Below, piece by piece: positions 35,064 to 43,580 of a DNA stretch of 64,000 bases (position 1 is its first letter; every line of letters starts with the position of its first letter). Origin of the DNA: Enterococcus columbae DSM 7374 = ATCC 51263 (GTDB taxonomy: Bacteria > Bacillota > Bacilli > Lactobacillales > Enterococcaceae); assembly GCF_000406925.1 (NCBI RefSeq), contig NZ_KE136347.1, positions 62,001 to 126,000 on the forward strand. Direction: 5' to 3'. The notes below the pieces were generated by a model that was not told the DNA's origin, did not search any database, and saw nothing but the letters and a program-made list of their open reading frames with translations. The position numbers and the translations under genes are program-made.

Positions 35064-35133
35064 AGGTTATTGACAACCTAAAAAGCAGATGGTATGATTT
35101 ATTTGTAATTAAGGTTATGAAAAACCTAAAAAG
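35064..35133 (+). promoter_or_regulatory. Strong promoter flanked by two copies of a 22-bp operator
   Basis: TTGACA (35070-35075) and TATGAT (35093-35098) are 17 bases apart, close to the ideal sigma-A promoter. AGGTTATTGACAACCTAAAA (start 35064) covers the -35; AGGTTATGAAAAACCTAAAA (start 35112) lies between the transcription start and the gene. Each is an inverted repeat AGGTT-N6-AACCT (second copy with an equivalent spacing), and the copies are 48 bases apart. This is a typical double-operator repressor arrangement; the repressor is not encoded nearby. Confidence 0.75.
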
Positions 35134-35144
35134 GAGAGATTGTT

Positions 35145-36884
35145 TTGGATATTAAAGATTTAAAGAGCAGAGAGTATGGGAATCTAAGTAAATATGTTTC
35201 AATGATTAAGTACCATCTTAACAGTGTTTTTGAAGAAGAAGTAGAAGACGCAAAAATATTTGCAACTGCCTTTCTTGCGTATTTAGTAAAAAAAGAAAAT
35301 TTGTCTACTAAAAGAGAATTAATCAACTACATCGAACGAAAATTACCAGAATCACAACAACTATTTTTGATAGACAGAACATCAGATACTTACTGGACGA
35401 AAGTATTAGAAATCGCAGAAGAATTATCATTGGATGCTTTATTAGCGACAGTAGTTTGGTATCCATATTCTGGGTTTTATAATACCAAAGAGATTGCCAC
35501 ACCAGAAAGTATTGTTAAATTAGCATATAGCATTTTAAATCCGAAAAATGAATATGTGGCTGATTTATGCAGTGGTGTGGGTAGCTTCCTTTCATATACA
35601 GCTATGCAAGATGATGAATCTACTTTATATGGAGTAGAAACAAAAGCATACCCTAAAGTGATTTCTGAAATAATCCTTTCATTTTTTGAGAACGAAGCTA
35701 AAATCGTCCAAGGATCTGCTTTAGAAATTCCCAAAAATAAGAAATTCGATAAAATCTTTTGTGAGTATCCATGGAACCTAAACTCAAGATATTTATCAGA
35801 TGATGAAAAACAAGCAGTACTTGATGATGGACTCATTCCAGAACTAGCGAAAACTTCTAGGACGGAATGGTATTTTATCTTGAATGTGGTGAATCATTTA
35901 AGTGAAAATGGTAAAGCTGTAGTTTATGCGCCAAATGCTATTACTTGGGACGAAGACAGATTGAAAATAATTCGTGAAAGATTCATCAAGTTAGGTCTAT
36001 TGGAGGCTGCGATAACTATCCCGAAAGAAATTGTATCTCCTTACGCAGGTGTTAGGTCTGTTTTATTAGTCCTTAGTAAAAACAAATCTGATTCAGTAAG
36101 ATTTATTGATGCAAGTGAATTAGAATTAGTTGACGTTAATAATCGAGGATTATTCTATTCTTATAAAGATGAAACCATTGAAGAAATTTTAACTATGCTA
36201 GATTCTGATGGTAAGTACTCTAAAAAGGTCTCTATTGATGAAATCGCTAAAAAAGACTATGTTATCAATCCAGTTAGATATTTGGAATCAGAAATTAAGG
36301 TGAAAAATGGGGTGCCCTTTGAAAGTTTGATTAAAAACATTACTAGAGGTATTCAAATGAGAGCTGCAGGAATTGAAGAAATGATTTCTGACACGCCAAC
36401 TCCTTATCGCTATTTAAAATTGACGGATATTCAGGATGGTTTGATTAATGAAGATTTGCCTTATTTGAAAGAGATTGATGAAAAGCAGAAAAAATATTGC
36501 TTAAAGAATCGTTCATTGGTTATTTCTAAAACAGTTAATTCATTAAAAGTTGCTGTGTCTAATGTGGAAGAAGGACAACAAATTTTGGTAAGTGGTAATT
36601 TGTATATTATTGAGTTGGATGAAACAAAGGCTAATCCATACTATGTCAAATCATATTTAGAGAGTGAACAAGGAACTGTTGCATTATCAAGAATATCAGT
36701 TGGATCCGTAATAGCTAATATACCAATTTCTAAATTATCTAAATTGATGATTCCTAATCCAAGTATAGCGTTTCAAAATAAAGTAGCCGAGAAATATCTA
36801 ACAAAAGTCGATGAAATAAAATTATTAAGATATAGACTACAAAAAGCAACAGACGATTTGAAAAAGATTTTTGAGGAGGAATAA
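35145..36884 (+). CDS. Methylase-like protein with specificity-like C-terminus and atypical catalytic motif
   Basis: A 579-residue protein. Residues 1-100 are helical like the HsdM N-terminus. Residues 110-370 resemble N6-adenine methylases: the SAM motif is VADLCSGVGSFL near 139 (usual DPxCGSGG), but the catalytic motif expected as NPPF/Y reads CEYPWNL near 206, lacking the Asn/Asp. Residues 385-579 look like one HsdS target-recognition half (GIQMRAAGIEEM ... YRYLKLTDIQDG) ending in a coiled coil. So it may bind SAM and DNA without methylating. The start is TTG after AAGGAGAG. It forms an operon with the next gene under a doubly controlled promoter. Confidence 0.7.
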   Translation: MDIKDLKSREYGNLSKYVSMIKYHLNSVFEEEVEDAKIFATAFLAYLVKKENLSTKRELINYIERKLPESQQLFLIDRTSDTYWTKVLEIAEELSLDALLATVVWYPYSGFYNTKEIATPESIVKLAYSILNPKNEYVADLCSGVGSFLSYTAMQDDESTLYGVETKAYPKVISEIILSFFENEAKIVQGSALEIPKNKKFDKIFCEYPWNLNSRYLSDDEKQAVLDDGLIPELAKTSRTEWYFILNVVNHLSENGKAVVYAPNAITWDEDRLKIIRERFIKLGLLEAAITIPKEIVSPYAGVRSVLLVLSKNKSDSVRFIDASELELVDVNNRGLFYSYKDETIEEILTMLDSDGKYSKKVSIDEIAKKDYVINPVRYLESEIKVKNGVPFESLIKNITRGIQMRAAGIEEMISDTPTPYRYLKLTDIQDGLINEDLPYLKEIDEKQKKYCLKNRSLVISKTVNSLKVAVSNVEEGQQILVSGNLYIIELDETKANPYYVKSYLESEQGTVALSRISVGSVIANIPISKLSKLMIPNPSIAFQNKVAEKYLTKVDEIKLLRYRLQKATDDLKKIFEEE

Positions 36885-36886
36885 TT

Positions 36887-37408
36887 TTGTTATTATCAAT
36901 TGCCGAATTATCAGATTTAACAGATGAAATCACGTATCGTTTACCATCAATCCTCTCAAACTTAAATCGGACTGGCGGATTAGAAGAATGGTTAGCCATG
37001 GGTGGTATGTCTGATCTTGTTCAAGGAGATAAAGATTTAAATTCCTATCCAAATGGAAAGATTGTCGTGATTGGTGGAACAGATATTAAAGAAAAAGTGT
37101 TTTTAGGTGTAGCAAAGGAGCTAGGTCTTCCTAAAGATAGCTTTGAGTTTTGTTTGGACTATAAAAAAATCCAAAAATACGAATTCAACAAACTGCAGTA
37201 CAATCCTAACTATCGAGTAGTTTTATTTGGACCAGCACCTCATAGCTCTCAGGGAAAAGGCAAGAGTAGCAGCGTAATCATAGAAATGGAGAAATCACAA
37301 GGATATCCTAGAGTCATACGTCTGCAGTCAAGTAATGAGTTAAAAATCTCAAAGACAAATTTCAGAGAGGCATTAAAGCAGCTTATAGATGAAAAGTATA
37401 TTATATAA
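36887..37408 (+). CDS. Unknown protein coupled to the methylase-like gene
   Basis: A 173-residue protein of no family I recognise. Residues 1-50 are helical. From residue 58 the pattern is alpha/beta: KIVVIGGTDIKEKVFLGVAK, then YRVVLFGPAPHSSQGKGKSS near 105 and PRVIRLQSSNEL near 143. The GPAPHSSQGKG stretch looks like a nucleotide- or phosphate-binding loop, which is only a guess. The TTG start lies two bases after the methylase-like stop with GAGGAGGA at the right distance, so the two are made together and probably act together. Confidence 0.65.
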   Translation: MLLSIAELSDLTDEITYRLPSILSNLNRTGGLEEWLAMGGMSDLVQGDKDLNSYPNGKIVVIGGTDIKEKVFLGVAKELGLPKDSFEFCLDYKKIQKYEFNKLQYNPNYRVVLFGPAPHSSQGKGKSSSVIIEMEKSQGYPRVIRLQSSNELKISKTNFREALKQLIDEKYII

Positions 37409-37594
37409 GCAGTTAGAAGGTTTGATGTAAAATGAAAATATTTCATTTAGTGGTAAGTCTGTAAGTGGAGGTATCTAAAATTTTTAATAATATAGGTTTG
37501 AAATGAATTTTAGTTAGCATGAAATATGTGTAAATTAATTTGATTAGTTATAAAAAGAAAAAGTAGATGTTGTGATTTGAATTTTTAAATACAA

Positions 37595-37624
37595 TGACAA
37601 ACGTTTGAAAACGGTTTATATGAT
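37595..37624 (+). promoter_or_regulatory. Candidate promoter of the DUF262 gene
   Basis: TGACAA (37595-37600) and TATGAT (37619-37624) with an 18-base spacer. A 10-base palindrome CAAACGTTTG (37598-37607) overlaps the -35. The rest of the 280-base gap 37409-37690 shows only AT-rich sequence. Confidence 0.45.
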
Positions 37625-37690
37625 AGTGTTAATTATATCCTTTTATGATAAAATATAACTATAAAAAATAGGTGAGTGGTGAATACTGTT

Positions 37691-39718
37691 ATGGAATCAA
37701 ATCCTAGGAAATTATTAGATGAGTTTATTCCTGAAGCTATGGGAAAACAGTTTGTTATTCCGGTTTATCAGAGAAAATATACGTGGACTGTAAAAAAACA
37801 ATTAATTCAATTAATGAAGGATTTAGTGGGGTTAATTGAGGATGAAACGAAACAAAAGCAGCATTTTCTAGGTACAGTTGTTTATTTAGAAAATGTAATT
37901 GAATATAAAACAGAACGCTCGATTGTAGACGGACAACAGCGAATAGTTACAATGTTTCTAATTGCTCATGCTATGAAATCAATTGCGGATAATGAATTCC
38001 GTGCGCGAGAAATTGACGAAACTTACCTTCAGAATTATTCTGAACCATTAGGCAGCAAATATCGTCAAAGATTGTATCCTTCTGTTGCGGACGGTAATGA
38101 TTATTTGATAATTGCAGAAGGGCGTTATGATGAAATTGATCAAAATAGCTCTAGTAATATTGTTAAGAACTTCTTATATTTACAGTCTGAATTAAAAGTA
38201 TTGGTTCATAAATATGGTTTTGATAGAGTCTTGTATGCATTAAAAAGATTTACCATTGTCTATATCAAATTGGAAGATAGAGACAATGCGCAACAAATAT
38301 TTGAGAGTATTAATTCTACTGGTGAAAGGTTAACTGCCTCAGACTTAATTCGTAATTTTATTATGATGGATAAATCTAACGAAGAACAGACTACGCTATA
38401 TCGAAAATATTGGCGAAGACTTGAAGAAGTATTTGACAATTCAAAAGAGATGGAAGATTTTTTCAGATATTATCTTGCTGCAATGACAGGGGAGTACTCT
38501 GCTAAGCATGTATTGTATCAAGCATTTAAAAATTATTGGCGTAATCAAGATGAGTTAAACTATGAAGAATTACTTGATAAGTTAGTACGTTATTCTGGTT
38601 ATTTTTCTTCACTATATTTGAAAGCACCCTCCGGAAAATATCTAGATATTCTAAAGGATTTCCAAAGTATAGAAAGTATGATGCCTGCACCATTTGTATT
38701 AGAGCTATCGGAATGGTTTTATTATGACCAAAAAATTACTGAATCACAGTATTTTGAAGTGATTAAAGTGATTAATGTTTATCAAATTAGACGATATTTT
38801 AATGGTGATGATACAAGTAGAGTTTCAAAGTCCTTTCCGACATATTTGAAAAATGTTAAAAAGTATGCCGAAAAATATGGTTTTGAAAATATTGTTGATA
38901 TTGTCATTTATGTTTTAGTTACGAAAAATCAATCGAATAATATGGCACTTCCAACGGATAAGTCACTAAAATCTAAATTTGTAAATATGAATGCTTATGC
39001 AATGAGACTGACAAGGTGGCTACTTGAAAAAATTGAAAATAAAGGTAATAGTGCTACCTTGGATATGAGTGAATTATCCATTGAACATATTATGCCGCAA
39101 GCAAGTACACCGTATTGGGAAGAAAAAGCTGGTGTTATTGGAGAGGAATATACTGAGCTTGTAAATACAATTGGAAATTTAACTTTAGTTAGTAAACCTG
39201 ATAATTCTAAAGCTGGAAATAAAGATTTTGAATCAAAAAAGAAGATTTTTGAGGACACATTACACATTCACATGAATAAATCGATTCATGATTTAGATTC
39301 TTGGGATAAAGGAGCGATTGAATCAAGAAGTAACCACATTATAGAAGAATTGATTTTGATGTATCCTTATCTTCGTTCAAAAGAAAACTATGAGCAAAGT
39401 AAAAATAGAAATATTTACTTATCTTCCAAAGGTGTAAAAGCTACAGGATATTTAAATGAAGATGAAACTGTTGTCATTTATGCTGGTTCGGAAATCAGTC
39501 AAAAAGTTAAGAATAATAGTTCAAATTTGTTTCATGAAGATATACAGGATTTGATTGATAAGGGAATTGTTGAAGAGACTATAGGAGGTCTTCAATTTGT
39601 GCAAGATTATTTAGCCTCATCTGTTTCAAAGGCTGCAGGATTGATTCTTGGGGGCAGTAAAAATGGATGGGAATACTGGAAAGATTCAGATGGAATGATT
39701 ATCAATGATTCGTTATGA
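37691..39718 (+). CDS. DUF262-DUF1524-DUF4357 protein (GmrSD-like)
   Basis: A protein of about 675 residues. The N-terminal DUF262 (ParB/sulfiredoxin-like NTPase) has IPVYQRKYTW near 25 and VDGQQRIVTMF near 80. A DUF1524 HNH nuclease follows, with SIEHIMPQ near 463 and NTIGNLTLVSKPDNS near 490. The C-terminus ASSVSKAAGLILGGSKNGWE is a DUF4357 motif, often found on restriction-modification proteins. The first two domains are those of GmrS and GmrD, type IV restriction of modified DNA. Its place beside a type I system supports a defence role. The ATG at 37691 is likely; GTG codons at 37676-37679 are alternatives. Confidence 0.82.
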   Translation: MESNPRKLLDEFIPEAMGKQFVIPVYQRKYTWTVKKQLIQLMKDLVGLIEDETKQKQHFLGTVVYLENVIEYKTERSIVDGQQRIVTMFLIAHAMKSIADNEFRAREIDETYLQNYSEPLGSKYRQRLYPSVADGNDYLIIAEGRYDEIDQNSSSNIVKNFLYLQSELKVLVHKYGFDRVLYALKRFTIVYIKLEDRDNAQQIFESINSTGERLTASDLIRNFIMMDKSNEEQTTLYRKYWRRLEEVFDNSKEMEDFFRYYLAAMTGEYSAKHVLYQAFKNYWRNQDELNYEELLDKLVRYSGYFSSLYLKAPSGKYLDILKDFQSIESMMPAPFVLELSEWFYYDQKITESQYFEVIKVINVYQIRRYFNGDDTSRVSKSFPTYLKNVKKYAEKYGFENIVDIVIYVLVTKNQSNNMALPTDKSLKSKFVNMNAYAMRLTRWLLEKIENKGNSATLDMSELSIEHIMPQASTPYWEEKAGVIGEEYTELVNTIGNLTLVSKPDNSKAGNKDFESKKKIFEDTLHIHMNKSIHDLDSWDKGAIESRSNHIIEELILMYPYLRSKENYEQSKNRNIYLSSKGVKATGYLNEDETVVIYAGSEISQKVKNNSSNLFHEDIQDLIDKGIVEETIGGLQFVQDYLASSVSKAAGLILGGSKNGWEYWKDSDGMIINDSL

Positions 39719-39824
39719 AAAAAGAAGTAATTATCCTGGAAAATAAATGTATCCAAGCAAATAGTACAGTTTAATTATTGGTCTAAAAATCTTATAAGTA
39801 AAATATTAATTGGGGGAAATGATT

Positions 39825-41339
39825 TTGGCAAAAAAACATACAAACGCTAATCTAGGTGTTGAAAAAGAGTTATGGGCAGTAGCGAATAAGCTTCGTGCAT
39901 CAGGTGGTATTAGTGCTGCGGATTATCGTAAAGTTGTTGTAGGATTAATATTTTTGAAATATGCATCTGATAGTTTTGAATGGAAATATGAAGAGCTTGT
40001 TGCAGAAGGAGATGGCTTTGAGGAAGAGAAAGATGCTTATACAATGGACAATATTTTCTTTGTGCCGAAAGAAGCCCGTTGGTCACATATTGCATCGCAT
40101 GCGCACACTCCTGAAATCGGACAAGTTATCGATGATGCGATGAGGGCAATTGAAAAAGAGAATAAATCATTTAAAGGCGTATTGCCAATGAATTACGCTA
40201 ATTCAGATATTGATAAACAAACATTAGGAGAAGTTGTTGATATGTTTACAAATAATATCAACCTTCGAGACCATAATGATGAGATGGATTTGTTGGGACG
40301 GACTTATGAGTATTTCATTGAACAGTTTGCAGCAGTAGAAGGACAAAAAGGTGGAGAATTTTATACGCCAACATCTATTGTAAAAACGATTGTTGCAGTC
40401 TTAAAACCATTCAAGGGTCGTGTATATGACCCAGCATGTGGATCAGGTGGTATGTTTGTTCAGTCTGCAAAATTTGTTAAGGAACATGCAGGAAATATAG
40501 ATGATATTTCTATATTTGGGCAAGAAATGAACCCAGATACATGGAAAATGGCGAAGATGAACATGGCGATACGAGGGGTTGAAGCGAATTTCGGTGAATA
40601 TCCAGCGAATACATTTACTAACGATTTGCATAAACACTTAAAGGCTGACTTTATTATGGCGAATCCCCCATTTAATGTTAAGGATTGGGGCGCAGATAAA
40701 CTAAAAGATGATCTACGATGGAAATATGGAACACCACCAAATGGCAATGCAAACTATGCATGGATGCAACATATGATTTCTCATTTAACGCCAAATGGCA
40801 AAATAGGTTTAGTTTTAGCAAATGGATCGCTTTCTTCATCGCAAAGTGGCGAAGGTGATATTCGTAAAGCAATCATTGAGGATGATTTGATTGAAGGCAT
40901 TGTAGCACTACCAACTAACCTTTTCTATAGTGTAACTATTCCGGCCTGTATATGGTTTATCTCTCGTAATAAAAAGCAAAAAGGCAAAACTGTTTTCATT
41001 GATGCGCGTAAAATGGGAGAGTTAGTAGACCGCAAGCATCGAGATTTTAGTGAAGAAGACATTGCTAAAATTGCTGAAACTTTTGAAGCTTTCCAAAATG
41101 GCACTCTTGAAGATGAAAAAGGATTTTGCGCTGTAGTTACAACTGAGGATATTAGCAAGCAAGATTACATTCTAACTCCTGGAAGATACGTGGGTATTGA
41201 AGAGCAAGAAGATGACGGAGAGCTATTTGAAGAAAAAATGAAACGGTTAACTTCTGAGCTATCTGAATTATTCGAACGCTCTCATGAATTGGAAAAGGAA
41301 ATTAAAGAACGATTGGGGGCTATTGGGTTTGAAATCTAA
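39825..41339 (+). CDS. hsdM: Type I restriction-modification methyltransferase subunit
   Basis: A 504-residue HsdM, which methylates adenine in the target site as M2S and joins HsdR for cutting. The helical N-terminus (to about 150) precedes the methylase domain with SAM motif VYDPACGSGGMF near 201 and catalytic motif IMANPPFNV near 279, both complete. The start TTG at 39825 follows GGGGGAA at the right distance. It overlaps hsdS by 11 bases. Confidence 0.95.
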   Translation: MAKKHTNANLGVEKELWAVANKLRASGGISAADYRKVVVGLIFLKYASDSFEWKYEELVAEGDGFEEEKDAYTMDNIFFVPKEARWSHIASHAHTPEIGQVIDDAMRAIEKENKSFKGVLPMNYANSDIDKQTLGEVVDMFTNNINLRDHNDEMDLLGRTYEYFIEQFAAVEGQKGGEFYTPTSIVKTIVAVLKPFKGRVYDPACGSGGMFVQSAKFVKEHAGNIDDISIFGQEMNPDTWKMAKMNMAIRGVEANFGEYPANTFTNDLHKHLKADFIMANPPFNVKDWGADKLKDDLRWKYGTPPNGNANYAWMQHMISHLTPNGKIGLVLANGSLSSSQSGEGDIRKAIIEDDLIEGIVALPTNLFYSVTIPACIWFISRNKKQKGKTVFIDARKMGELVDRKHRDFSEEDIAKIAETFEAFQNGTLEDEKGFCAVVTTEDISKQDYILTPGRYVGIEEQEDDGELFEEKMKRLTSELSELFERSHELEKEIKERLGAIGFEI

Positions 41340-42480
41340 AGTGGCTTTATCTGAAATAGTAGAAATTATTAGTGGCGGTACACCGAAAACGAAAGTTTCT
41401 GAATATTGGAATGGACCGATTCCGTGGTTATCAGTTAAGGATTTTAGAAATGATAGTCGTTACGTTTATAAAACTGAAAAAACTATCACAAAGTTAGGAC
41501 TTAAAAATAGCTCAACAAAACTTCTTCAAAAGGATGATATAATTATTTCTACTCGAGGTACTATTGGTGAATTGGCGATGATTCCGTATAGTATGGCTTT
41601 TAATCAATCTTGTTACGGTATTAGAGGTAAGCAAAATGTTGTAGACCAATCGTATTTGTACTATTTATTAAAAAATATTGTACCAATATTGAAAAGAAGC
41701 TCTCATGGTTCGGTTTTTGATACAATCACAAAAGAAACATTTAATAATATTATTGTCAAATTACCTTCACTTGAAGAACAAAAATCAATAGCTAAATATC
41801 TTACTATTCTTGATGATAAAATCGAAATAAACGAAAAGATAAATGAGAATTTATTTAAGCAAGCTCAAGTTTTGTATCAGCAATCTTTTCCTTACACTAC
41901 ATCAGACTATTTACCAGATGGATGGAGAATTGGAACTGTGAGCGAAATCATTGAAATTCATGATTCAAAACGAATTCCACTTTCAGGGGCTAAACGTAAT
42001 AAGATGAAAAGAAAAATCTATCCATATTATGGAGCAGCCTCTCTGATGGATTATGTTGATGAGTATATTTTTGATGGCAAATATCTTCTGTTAGGAGAAG
42101 ATGGTACCGTTTCTGACGATGCTGGTTTTCCAATTCTACAATATGTATGGGGAAAATTTTGGGTAAATAATCATGCACATATTTTGACAGGAAAACTTGG
42201 ATACAACGTAGAAAGTTTGTATACACTTTTTAGCCAGACTTCAGTCAATTCTATAATCACCGGAGCAGTCCAACCTAAGATTAGTCAAGCTAGTCTCAAA
42301 TCAATAAGAGTAGTTATTCCTCCTGTATATTTCATTGAAAAGTTTAATGAACAGATTGAACCAATGTTTACACTCATACGTAACAATCAAGATGAAAACA
42401 AACGTTTATCAGCTATTAGAGACACTTTGCTACCAAAGTTAATATCTGGCGAACTCAATATTTCTAAAATCAAGGTTTAA
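41329..42480 (+). CDS. hsdS: Type I specificity subunit, currently expressed full-length form
   Basis: A 383-residue HsdS with two target-recognition domains (about 1-160 and 190-350), each followed by a helical spacer. The first begins KVALSEIVEIISGGTPKT; the central spacer DDKIEINEKINENL is encoded at recombination site A (41838-41853). The second domain begins near YLPDGWRIGTVSEII, and the end is the usual LLPKLISGELN spacer. Translation starts at TTG 41329 after GGGGG, coupled to hsdM. Its 3' half lies in an invertible segment, so the protein can be exchanged or truncated by recombination. Confidence 0.9.
   Translation: MKSKVALSEIVEIISGGTPKTKVSEYWNGPIPWLSVKDFRNDSRYVYKTEKTITKLGLKNSSTKLLQKDDIIISTRGTIGELAMIPYSMAFNQSCYGIRGKQNVVDQSYLYYLLKNIVPILKRSSHGSVFDTITKETFNNIIVKLPSLEEQKSIAKYLTILDDKIEINEKINENLFKQAQVLYQQSFPYTTSDYLPDGWRIGTVSEIIEIHDSKRIPLSGAKRNKMKRKIYPYYGAASLMDYVDEYIFDGKYLLLGEDGTVSDDAGFPILQYVWGKFWVNNHAHILTGKLGYNVESLYTLFSQTSVNSIITGAVQPKISQASLKSIRVVIPPVYFIEKFNEQIEPMFTLIRNNQDENKRLSAIRDTLLPKLISGELNISKIKV
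41838..41853 (+). repeat. hsdS recombination site A
   Basis: GATAAATGAGAATTTA in the central spacer of the active hsdS. The core TAAAT-gaga-ATTTA has five-base inverted arms around an asymmetric centre, like a tyrosine-recombinase site; the 14-base core is found four times in this locus. Confidence 0.8.
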
Positions 42481-42485
42481 GCCAC

Positions 42486-42499
42486 TAAATTCTCATTTA
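42486..42499 (-). repeat. hsdS recombination site B (inverted)
   Basis: TAAATTCTCATTTA, the inverse of site A, six bases past the hsdS stop. Read on the minus strand it encodes NENLVA and a stop, the same ending as the truncated second hsdS, so it is a displaced gene end. Confidence 0.8.
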
Positions 42500-42515
42500 A
42501 CTTAATAACTCCTAC

Positions 42516-42584
42516 CAACGGCGGGAGAAAAAACAGCGGAACTGCCGTTGATTCGTTCTCTGAAAAATAAAAAGGAGAACGAAT
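42516..42584 (+). promoter_or_regulatory. Two hairpins before the recombinase gene
   Basis: CAACGGC (42516-42522) pairs with GCCGTTG (42544-42550). Directly after, ATTCGTTCTC (42551-42560) pairs with GAGAACGAAT (42575-42584), and the second arm contains most of the recombinase ribosome binding site, ending one base before ATG. The structure would limit translation of the recombinase. Confidence 0.6.
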
Positions 42585-42585
42585 T

Positions 42586-43569
42586 ATGAAACAAATAATT
42601 ATAGAAGAAATTGTACAGAAAATGTTACCTTATCTTGATAATGCTCAAATGCAAAAATTACAAGAAACTTTGCAATATACTCTTTTTAACTATGAAATCA
42701 CAGGAGACATTAAAGCAGAGGAAGATGATACTCAGAAATTAGTCGAATCATTCTTGTATGCCAAGCGAATAGAAGGGTGTTCAGAAAAAACTATTAAGTA
42801 TTACAGTGCAACTATTGAAGCGATGTTAGTTACTGTAGATAAAGGAGTTCGTCATATACATACGGATGATTTAAGGGCGTATTTGACAAATTATCAAGAA
42901 AATCATGGATCTAGTCGAGTAACAATTGATAATATTAGAAGAATTTTATCCAGTTTTTTTTCTTGGTTGGAGGATGAAGATTATATTCTAAAAAGTCCAG
43001 TACGGAGAATTCATAAGGTTAAAACTGCAACAAACATCAAAGAAACATATACTGATGAACAATTAGAGAAAATGCGAGATAATTGTACTGAACCTAGAGA
43101 TCTAGCAATTATTGATATGTTGGCTTCTACAGGAATGCGTATTGGAGAAATGGTATTGCTAAATAAGGCGGATATCAAATTCAATGAGCGCGAATGTATA
43201 GTATTTGGTAAAGGTGATAAGGAAAGAGTAGTCTACTTTGACGCAAGAACGAAAATCCATCTGCTGAACTATATAAATAGTAGGACAGATGATAACCCAG
43301 CACTCTTTGTGACATTACGAGCACCACATACAAGGATAACTATTGGTGGAATAGAATCGCGATTAAGAGAAATGGGAAGAATTTTAGAAATAGAAAAAGT
43401 CCATCCACACAAGTTTAGAAGAACACTTGCAACGATGGCGATAGATAAAGGTATGCCGATTGAGCAGTTGCAGCAACTCTTGGGGCATAAACGAATAGAT
43501 ACGACCTTGCAATATGCAATGGTCAAGCAGAGCAATGTGAAACAGGCACATAGGAAATATATAGGATAG
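42586..43569 (+). CDS. Tyrosine recombinase of the hsdS-switching type
   Basis: A 327-residue XerC/D-like recombinase. The SAM-like N-terminal DNA-binding domain covers about 45-135. The catalytic residues are complete: Arg in STGMRIGEM near 184, Lys in FGKGDKERV near 209, HKFRRTL near 275, His in LLGHKRID near 299 and the nucleophile Tyr in LQYAMV near 308. It sits between two hsdS genes, as CreX/PsrA does in pneumococcal phase-variable systems, and is expected to invert the hsdS cassettes at the four shared sites. It is preceded by hairpins that may restrict its translation. Confidence 0.92.
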   Translation: MKQIIIEEIVQKMLPYLDNAQMQKLQETLQYTLFNYEITGDIKAEEDDTQKLVESFLYAKRIEGCSEKTIKYYSATIEAMLVTVDKGVRHIHTDDLRAYLTNYQENHGSSRVTIDNIRRILSSFFSWLEDEDYILKSPVRRIHKVKTATNIKETYTDEQLEKMRDNCTEPRDLAIIDMLASTGMRIGEMVLLNKADIKFNERECIVFGKGDKERVVYFDARTKIHLLNYINSRTDDNPALFVTLRAPHTRITIGGIESRLREMGRILEIEKVHPHKFRRTLATMAIDKGMPIEQLQQLLGHKRIDTTLQYAMVKQSNVKQAHRKYIG

Positions 43570-43580
43570 GAGAATTTGAC

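Noticed and set aside
41339-42480. Frameshift or fusion between hsdM and hsdS
   Set aside because: The overlap is 11 bases with a TTG start and a proper binding site, a normal coupled junction.
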